DNA from: Phytophthora colocasiae
Taxonomy: Eukaryota; Oomycota; Peronosporomycetes; Peronosporales; Peronosporaceae
NCBI GenBank assembly: GCA_018806915.1
Contig: JAGKQI010000102.1
Span: 310,001 to 374,000, forward strand
DNA: 64,000 nucleotides
Direction: 5' to 3'
Shown: positions 57,046 through 64,000 of the stretch, piece by piece
Position numbering within the stretch: position 1 is the stretch's first letter
Layout of the letters: every line of letters starts with the position of its first letter
Notes under the pieces: model-generated
What the model was told of the DNA's origin: nothing
Database searches by the model: none
Seen by the model: the letters and a program-made list of their open reading frames with translations, nothing else
Made by a program: the position numbers and the translations under genes

Positions 57046-57249
57046 GCAAGAGGAAGAAGGAGATCACTGCATTTTTCATAACAACAAATACATGTTCACT
57101 GTGCATATGAAACACTGTGTATGTTTTGTCCCCTCCGAGCGAAGCGAGGGCAGGGGCTACAGAGTAGTAGGGCGAGCTGGAACAGCGAGCACTACGGGTT
57201 GGGACCTAACACATACACACCGCCCGCAAAGCGGGCGGCACTCGGCTAG

Positions 57250-57750
57250 TCTCTACCCTCTAGGCTAGTGCCGTGTCTGTGTGTCCGTTGTGTGTCTGTT
57301 CAACGTCGTAGCGCATAAACCTGCGTAGCTACCTGTGTCTCCATTTTGTACATGTACGTATTGTATACTGTTTTGTCCCATGGTGTAGCCTATCCCTATG
57401 TTCTAGACTGCTCTCAGGAATGCCAAAATTACAAATATAGCCCACTAATGATAACCCTCTCAATGGCCTCTGATTGGTCCGCACACCCGGCCACAAAACT
57501 TTCATTGGACAAAATTAAGCTAAGTACGATAAAAATGCTTTGATAAGTACGAGCTGCCCCGCATTACAGACCGGTGATTGGCTAAAATACATCCTACCGA
57601 GCGAAGCGAAGGTAGCACCTCGGCCAACTGGCGCGCGCCGAAGGTGTGGCGCCGGTGGTGAGTAGTGGGGCGAACTGGAACAGTGAGCCCCACGGGTTTC
57701 AACCAAACACATACAAATCCGCCCGCAAAGCGGGCGGCACTCTCGGCTAG
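57250..57750 (+). mobile_element. Non-autonomous Helitron unit 7, single terminal module
   Basis: The 501-bp basic form has an extra TTTGATAAGTACGA inserted in the body near 57540, also seen in units 8 and 10. It ends TCTCGGCTAG, a two-base insertion relative to others. Confidence 0.82.
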
Positions 57751-58284
57751 TCTCTCACTTTCAGGCTAGTGCCGTGTCTGTGTGTCTGTGTGTCTGTGTG
57801 TCTCATCGTTGTGTGTGTGTTCAACGTCTTAGCGTATAAACCTGCGTAGCTACTCGTCTCTCATTTTAAACATGTACGTATTCTATACCTGCTGTATTTT
57901 CCCATGGTGTAGCCTATCCCGCGTCTTCTAGACTGCTCAGGAATGCCAAAATTACAAATATAGCCCACTAATGATAAACCCTCTCAATGGCCTCTGATTG
58001 GTCCGCAATACACCTGGCCACAAACTTTCATTGGACAAAATTAAGCTAAGTACGATATAAAAATGCTTTGATAAGTACGAGCTGCCCCTGTTTTGTGACC
58101 AGACCGGACTGGCTTACAAAATACATCCTTACCGAGCGAAGGAAGGTAGCACCTCGGCCAACTGGCGCGCGCCGAAGGTGTGGCGCCGAGAGTGACGTAG
58201 TGGGGCGAACTGGAACAGTGATTCCACGGGTTTCAACCAAACACATTGACAAACCGCCCGCAAAAGCGACGGCACTCGGCCATG
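57751..58284 (+). mobile_element. Non-autonomous Helitron unit 8, indel-rich
   Basis: The 534-bp unit has the same plan as unit 7 but many one- to four-base insertions, and its terminus reads CATG where CTAG is expected. It could be decayed or badly assembled. Confidence 0.72.
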
Positions 58285-60847
58285 TCTCTACCCCTTCAGG
58301 CTAGTGCGGTCACCCGTCTGTCCGTCTGTGTGTCCAGTGTGTCCGTCCGCGCTGCGTTTTGCCGCCGAGCGCAGCGCGCAAGGCGGCCTCGGGATTAACT
58401 AATATTATATTTATTCGACTGTATTTTGATAACCTGTGTATTTTGTTAACGATTCTTACAGATTTGATCGAGCGTTTGACAGCCAGTATACGTTCACCAA
58501 GAGATCACATATGTGTGGATGCGATTTTATCGACCACAAATTTATTGGTGTCTTCACGCAAATCTTTACATATCCAGTAATACGACTTGCTATGCCATCG
58601 CAAAGGACCTACTTCTTTCCAGGATATCCGGACCTGTGGATAACGTCGTATGTGGATCGTATAAGGATGCCGCGTTACGTCTAGGATATCTCGAGAATGA
58701 TGAGGAGTGGGCAGCCTGGTATGGAGGAAGCCGCGACGTTCCAGATGGCGTATCAACTGCGTCAGCTATTTGCTACGCTGTTAGTATACTCTCAGGTTGA
58801 GGCAGGTGCGTGAGCTTATGGGATAATTACTACGGAGCATTGTTCGAGGATTTCCACCGTCGATTCCGCGCCATGGAAGGCCAAGCGAGGGACGACGTGG
58901 TGATGCTTAATACGCTCAAGAGTCTGAACGAAAGTTGCTCTCAAATGAGTGGGAAAGCGGTACATGAGTTTGACCTTCCACAACTTGCCGATTTCCTGAT
59001 CTGCTTCTTCGAGACACACCCAGACCAACAACAGTTTGATTGACCGCGAGACCATGGCGTATGACTATCACATGCTTCAAGAAATTGTGGAGCATGAGGA
59101 TGGACTTAATGAAGGTCAACAAGCTATCTACGCGAAAGTCAAGTATGGCAGCTGTGTCGATGGATCTCTTCAGGAAGGCACCAAGTTATTTTTCTATGGA
59201 CCTGGTGGTACTGGAAAATCAACCTTGCTCAAGCACATCCTGGCAAAAGTTCGTTTGTCTGGGAAAATTGCCATTGCGGTAGCTTCTGAGTAAAATTGCC
59301 GCACTTCTACTAATGGGTGGTCGCACTGCACATTCTACCTTTCGGAATCCTTGCCAAAGCTGAATGCGGAGTCTACGTGCGATCAATAAGAATTCCGGCC
59401 CTGAAGGAACTTATCAAGATGGCCAGTTTAATTATCAGACGAGGCTCCGATGGCCCATCGTCACGCTTTTGAGGCTGTGGGACCGTTCGCTACGGGATAT
59501 CTTAACCTCGATGAACCATTTGGCGGAAAGTGGTCGTCCTTTTCAGGAGATTTCAGACAAATTCTACCGGTGGTACTTTCTGCAGGGAACGCCTGCCGAT
59601 ACCCATCGACGCGTGTCTAAAGTCTTCGGAGTTGTGGAGCAAATTCGAACAAGTTCATCTTACGGAGAACATGCGTGTGAGGTTTGGCTGCGAATGAAAC
59701 GACTGCGGAAGAACTGGGCAGCATTTCTCAGAGTTTCTTCAAGTGGGCGAAGGAAGGCACCAACTTAATGCTTGACTTGGACCAGATTTCATCAAGATCC
59801 CGAACGACATGTTGATTGAGAGCTTGAACCGGAGGAGGATCCGGAAGAAGAAGATGAAGAGGTTCGGCCTGGCACCACTCCCAGAGGCAATGCGACGCAT
59901 CATTGACGAGATATGGCGCAGACATTAATAACCCTGAGATCGCCACGGATGAGTACTTTGCCAACCGAACGATAATTGACGACTACGAACATGATCGTGC
60001 AGCGTATCAACGAAGCTGTTTTCGTGAAGCTGGAAGGTGACGCCCAGGAGTATTTGTCCAACGATTCACAGTGGATAATGACGGTGACGCTGATTACTTT
60101 GAGCCCGAACTCCTGCATTCAGTGAATATGAACGGAATCCCGCCGCACAAACTAACTCTGAAGAAGGGTGCGCCGATCATGATGATGCGCAACCTGAATC
60201 CCAATCTTGACTGTGCAACGGAACGCGCCTCCGTGTTGTGGAGCTGAAACCCCACGTGATCCATGCGACCATCATGATGTCAGGGAACGCCACGGCCAGC
60301 ATGTGTCTATTCCGCGGATTGTGTTCCTCAGTGACGGGGACACGCGGTGAGTCTCCTTCCGTCTACGTCGTAAGCAGTTCCCAGTGCAACCAGCGTTTGC
60401 GATGACAATCAACAAGGCCTGGGCAGGACAAACGGAAATACGAAATCTCGATCGATACTATGGCGACTCTTGCTTCTCACACGGACAGCTGTACGTATGC
60501 GTTATCGAGAGTGACAGCGCGGTTGAGACTCAAGGTGATGATCGAGCTATCCTGACCAGGTGGACGCCGGTGGAGTGTACACAGAATATTGTTTATCGAC
60601 AGATATTCGAGATGTAAGCAAGAGGAAGAAGGAGATCACTGCATTTTCTTCATAACAACAAATACATGTTCACTGTGCATATGAAACACTGTGTATGTTT
60701 TTATGTCCCCTCCCTCCGAGCGAAGCGAAGGCAGGAGCTACAGAGTAGTAGAAAAGCGAGCTGGAACAGCGAGCACTACGTGGGACAGGACCTGCTGGAC
60801 CTAACACATACACACACTGCCCGGCAAGCGGGCGGCACTCCGGCTAG
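58285..60847 (+). mobile_element. Helicase-only Helitron derivative, plus-strand copy, indel-rich
   Basis: The 2563-bp copy shares the exact deletion junction (CCAGTAATACGA then CTTGCTATGCC, at about 58580-58590) with the two nested minus-strand copies. The leader variant matches the copy starting at 43371. Small indels occur throughout. Confidence 0.82.
58586..60617 (+). pseudogene. PIF1-type helicase remnant, copy 3, multiply frameshifted
   Basis: Short stretches in all three frames match the helicase (GPGGTGKSTLLKHIL near 59,200, TINKA near 60,405, the end YRQIFEM). At least a dozen indels break it. Between the indels the bases are nearly the same as in the other copies. Confidence 0.8.
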
Positions 60848-61581
60848 TCTCTACTCTAGGCTAGTGCGGCGTCTGTGTGTCCGTTGTGTGTGTGTTCAAC
60901 GTCGTAGCGCATAAACCTGCGTAGTTACCTGTCTCTCCATGTTGTACATTATGTACGTGTATTCTATTCTGTATTTTCCCATGGTGTAGCCTATCCCTTT
61001 ATGTTCTGACTGCTCTCAGGAATGCCAAATTACAAATATAGCCCACTAATGATAACCCTCTCAATGGCCTCTGATTGTCCAGTAGCACACCCGGCCACAA
61101 AATATTTAATTGGACAAAAGTAAGCTAAGTACGATTAAAATGCTGAGCTGCCCCGCTTTACAGACCGGTGATTGGCTAAAATGCATTCCTATCGAGCGAA
61201 AGGAAGGTAGCACCTCGGTCAACTGGCGCGCCGAAGGTGTGGCGCCGATGGTGAGTAGTGGGGCGAACTGGAACAGTGAGCCCCACGGGTTTCAACTAAA
61301 CATACAAACCGCCCGCAAAAGCGGGCGGCACTCTATTAAAATTGCTTCGATAAGTAATGAAATAGTAGCTGCGAGGCTCGCGAGCCTGCAGCCCCCACTG
61401 GTGATTGGCTATAATACATCCTACCGAGCGAAGCGAAGGTAGCACTCAACCAACCGGCGCTCGCCGTAGCTGGTGTGCGCCGATGGTGATGGTGAGTAGG
61501 GGCAGGAATCAAACAGTGAGCACCACGGGTTTCAACCAAACACATACAAACCGCCCGCAAAAGCGGGCGGCACTCGGCTAG
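60848..61581 (+). mobile_element. Non-autonomous Helitron unit 9, two terminal modules, indel-rich
   Basis: The 734-bp unit is laid out like unit 6, including a decayed palindrome at 61368-61392. It has several small indels, mainly in the last module. Confidence 0.78.
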
Positions 61582-62093
61582 TCTCTACTCTCTAGGCTAG
61601 TGCCGTGTCTGTGTGTCTGTGTGTCTGTGTGTCCGTTGTGTGTGTGTTCAACGTCTTAGCGCATAAACCTGCGTAGCTACCTGTCTCTCATTTTTAAACA
61701 TGTACGTATTCTATACTGTATTTTCCCATGGTGTAGCCTATCCCTATGTTCTAGACTGCTCTCAGGAATGCCAAAATTACAAATATAGCCCACTAATGAT
61801 AACCCTCTCAATGGCTTCTGATTGGTCCGCACACCCGACCACAAAATTTTCATTGGACAAAATAAAGCTAAGTACGATAAAAATGCTTTGATAAGTACGA
61901 GCTGCCCCGCATTACAGACCGGTGATTGGCTAAAATACATCCTACCGAGCGAAGCGAAGGTACCTCGGCCAACCGGCGCGCGCCGAAGGTTTGGCGCCGA
62001 TGGTGAGTAGTGGGGCGAACTGGAACAGTGAGCACCACGGGTTTCAACCAAAGACATACAAACCGCCCGCAAAAGCGGGCGGCACTCGGCTAG
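61582..62093 (+). mobile_element. Non-autonomous Helitron unit 10, single terminal module
   Basis: The 512-bp basic form with clean sequence ends CTAG at 62090-62093. The next base starts a different 5' end (TCTACCGCCC). Confidence 0.83.
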
Positions 62094-64000
62094 TCTACCG
62101 CCCAGTAACTTTGTTCGCTGTCTGTCACTCCGTCACGCCCCTCTCCACCGGCCTGAGCCTCTCGAGTGGCATCTTTTTTGGCGCGCATTTCTATACCTTT
62201 TTCGCCCATCCAAGCAACTGCACCTACTCTATTGACTGGAACCTTCTTTCCAGAAATTACAAAAGTAGTATTGTCCGCATAATTATTCGGACTTATCTGG
62301 AACGTTCTCGAACTTAATCGGATTTTTCGAACCTAATCGGATTTTTCGATTCACATTTTCGATCATTTCAACATCGGCGCCGTCGACGGCACTAGGAGCG
62401 CGAACGGCGCGGGCTCTAGAGCAGCGAGGAGGAAGCGAGCGCCGCAGAGACGGTAGGTAGGTGTAGCCACATAGAATATTAAAGTATTAATAAAGTCTTT
62501 ACGGCTTCGGGAGTTCCGCCTGTTGGGAGAACTGGTACCTTCTGGGGCAACCAAGACTTACTGTGCGCGTTAGAGAGGGAAACCGGAGCCGTGCATTGCG
62601 TGAGATATCCACCACTGCACGGAGGGATGGGCATCCTAAGACGGCCATACTGATGAGGCCTAGCCAGCCCCCCAGAGGAGCCCATCTCCTGCCCAGAGTT
62701 GCCAGGACGACCCTCTCGAAGCAAACGTTACACAGTAGAGTCACAGTTTCGTTCCTCTCTGGCAAAACGTGTCGTTTCTGAGGCGGGGGATTTCTACCAC
62801 GAGGCACAATTCCAGGACACGAGGGCGATAAGGAGGTTGCAGCTGGACCCCGTTGCACGTACTAAGGTTTAGTCCTGTCGCACCTTTGCTCTCCGGAGCC
62901 GCGACTCTGAGGCGCCCATGTTTGCCCGCCAGCAGCATGGGAAGTCTCATACCCCGCCGAGGCGCTGAGGCAGATCCATGTGGCGAGAAGAGCCGGCTTA
63001 GCCGGGCCGCCTGCCTTATCCTCGGAGAGTGGTCGTGTATGGGACCGGCACGTTGGTTTTGGGGGTGACCCCAGTCCCGTGCTTCCGAGTCCGCGACATG
63101 GCGCGTGCGGACAGCCACGTGGCATGGTCGCGGACCTGCCGAGTCATTGGGGACAGTGACTTGAGGGCTTATGGCTTACCTTTTGCTTAGCGGTGAATGG
63201 AGACCTTCTACTTCGGGAAAAAGGAAATCTTTTTGCTGCGGCATCTGGAACCGCTTACCGCACGTTTTTTCAAGCACAACAAGAAGCGCGAAGAAGTAGA
63301 CAATGAAGAAAGTAAGAGTCTAGACTAACGTAGGTTTGTGTTAAGTGTTTGTAGGAACAATGGCGAGAAAGCGAAAGTATGGAAGTGAAGAAGAAATCAA
63401 AGAAGCCTATCGTGCGCCAGAAGGTCACGAAGAGCCTGCTGCAAAGCGACGACGGATGAAGAACCTCAGTGCAGCATTGATCCGGTTTAGAAAGCAACAG
63501 TCTGAGACGGGAGAACAGGAGAATGCAGACTCCATTCCGGCCGTTGTCAGCGCGTTGCAGGCTGTTGATATCGGGTCGGAACAAAATGCGACGGTGGCAA
63601 GTGCTTCAACCGCTGTCGCAGAACCTCCAGAACCTGTCAACACTGGGTTTGCAGTAGGTATGGAACCTGCAACAAATAATCAACAAGAGCCACGACGTAG
63701 TCCAACAGCCAGGCGTTCACGAGCCAATATGACGCCGTCTCAATTAGCTCGCGTTCGTGCGGCAGATGCGGAGAGGAAACGTCGGGCCAGGGCGAACCGA
63801 TCGGAGTCCCAAATAGATCGAGATCGGCGACGAGATGCCGAACGTGCGAGAGCTCGGCGAGCGCTAATGAATCCTGGTGAATTGGGAGAATTACGCGAAT
63901 CGAACCGCGTTTCCCAGAGCAACCAAAGGAACGATCTTGCGAGCGAGCAACAAGAACAGCGACGAGATGAAGACGCCTCCGCTCGACGAGCGACAAGAGC
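62094..64000 (+). mobile_element. Helitron C, 5' part only, runs off the window
   Basis: It begins TCTACCGCCCAG right after the CTAG of unit 10, so its 5' end is of a different type. A leader of about 1.27 kb (62094-63359) has no gene I can support, but blocks of it match the leader of Helitron B. The Rep/helicase gene begins at 63360. The 3' end is outside the window, so membership of the same family rests on the leader and N-terminal similarity. Confidence 0.7.
63360..64000 (+). CDS. Helitron C Rep/helicase, N-terminal part
   Basis: The frame is open from the ATG at 63360 (MARKRKYGSEEEIKEAYRAP) to the window end, 213 codons. It has the basic AAKRRRMKN segment and the SRANMTPSQLARVRAADAERKR unit. 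The same type of unit occurs in Helitron A (RRANMTSSQREAAKRRN) and B (RRANMSYFQRERTRQRN). This identifies it as the N-terminus of the same protein class, and no Rep or helicase motif is reached. It has no stop or frameshift within the window, so it is the best candidate here for an intact gene. Confidence 0.75.
   Translation, partial: MARKRKYGSEEEIKEAYRAPEGHEEPAAKRRRMKNLSAALIRFRKQQSETGEQENADSIPAVVSALQAVDIGSEQNATVASASTAVAEPPEPVNTGFAVGMEPATNNQQEPRRSPTARRSRANMTPSQLARVRAADAERKRRARANRSESQIDRDRRRDAERARARRALMNPGELGELRESNRVSQSNQRNDLASEQQEQRRDEDASARRATR

Larger units (their letters stand above)
50628..57249 (+). mobile_element. Helitron B, long Rep/helicase element
   Basis: About 6.6 kb. The first 240 bp (TCTCAACACAGTAGG..) match the 5' end of the short non-autonomous units. 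After about 50868 the sequence changes to a leader of about 880 bp, GC-rich and of unknown role, which is also found in Helitron C. The Rep/helicase gene follows, and a 3' end very like Helitron A finishes CTAG at 57249. The short units could be internal-deletion descendants of this kind of element, since they keep its 5' end. Confidence 0.8.
34129..64000 (+). mobile_element. Head-to-tail Helitron cluster, about 30 kb, open at the right edge
   Basis: Helitrons are rolling-circle transposons that begin with TC, end with CTRR preceded by a hairpin, and insert between A and T without target duplication. Here unit after unit shows this. The 5' end is usually TCTCTAC..CTCTAGGCTAGTG. The 3' end is the stem CCGCCCGC-(AAAA or AA)-GCGGGCGG, then CACTCGG and CTAG, with the next unit starting at once. 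Plus-strand junctions fall at 34785/6, 35297/8, 35964/5, 36475/6, 37566/7, 49915/6, 50627/8, 57249/50, 57750/1, 58284/5, 60847/8, 61581/2 and 62093/4. One nested minus-strand insertion lies at 38147-43371. Subunits are listed separately. Confidence 0.88.

Overview
The window is nuclear DNA of a eukaryote, most likely a Phytophthora-like oomycete (Peronosporales). The genes are compact, have few introns, and those introns are short (about 45-130 bp, GT..AG). Neighbours sit 100-300 bp apart or touch. The content fits an oomycete: three QSOX-type sulfhydryl oxidases, a secreted GH1 beta-glucosidase, a Raf-like TKL kinase, IQ/coiled-coil and ankyrin proteins, a MULE transposon and many Helitrons. 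The species cannot be fixed from sequence reading alone.

Region 1 (1-34,128) is a gene-rich block. In order it holds: a partial membrane protein; a GH1 gene broken by a 2.2-kb MULE element; three QSOX paralogues; a class IV aminotransferase-like gene; a very long IQ/coiled-coil/TPR-like protein; two convergent ankyrin genes whose stop codons overlap; a small unknown gene; Sec61 gamma; a Rad52 homologue with a Gln-rich tail; a PH-domain type III PI4-kinase; a RalGAP-beta-like protein; a CUE-PX-VPS9 Rab5-type exchange factor; and a membrane-anchored Raf-like kinase. Several genes serve membrane traffic and the secretory pathway (Sec61 gamma, QSOX, PI4K, VPS9, RalGAP), but I see no sign of operon-like co-regulation.

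Region 2 (34,129-64,000, running off the right edge) is about 30 kb of Helitron DNA arranged head to tail. Each unit starts with TC (usually TCTCTAC..CTCTAGG). Each ends with a GC-rich hairpin, then CACTCGG and CTAG, and the next unit begins at the following T. Units fall into three groups: short non-autonomous elements (about 0.5-1.1 kb); helicase-only internal-deletion derivatives (about 2.5 kb); and three long elements with Rep/helicase genes, here called A, B and C. The Rep/helicase genes of A and B are broken, and C runs off the window.

Element A carries a small upstream gene (ORF1). It has been split by a 5.2-kb minus-strand double Helitron inserted exactly between an A and a T. Removing that insertion restores one reading frame that ends in a SUMO-interaction-like motif. 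The 3' ends of many elements have grown by tandem gain of an approximately 165-bp terminal module, and some also carry a perfect 24-26-bp palindrome. From about 57.75 to 61.5 kb the repeats are full of scattered small indels, which looks more like a poorly polished assembly than natural decay.
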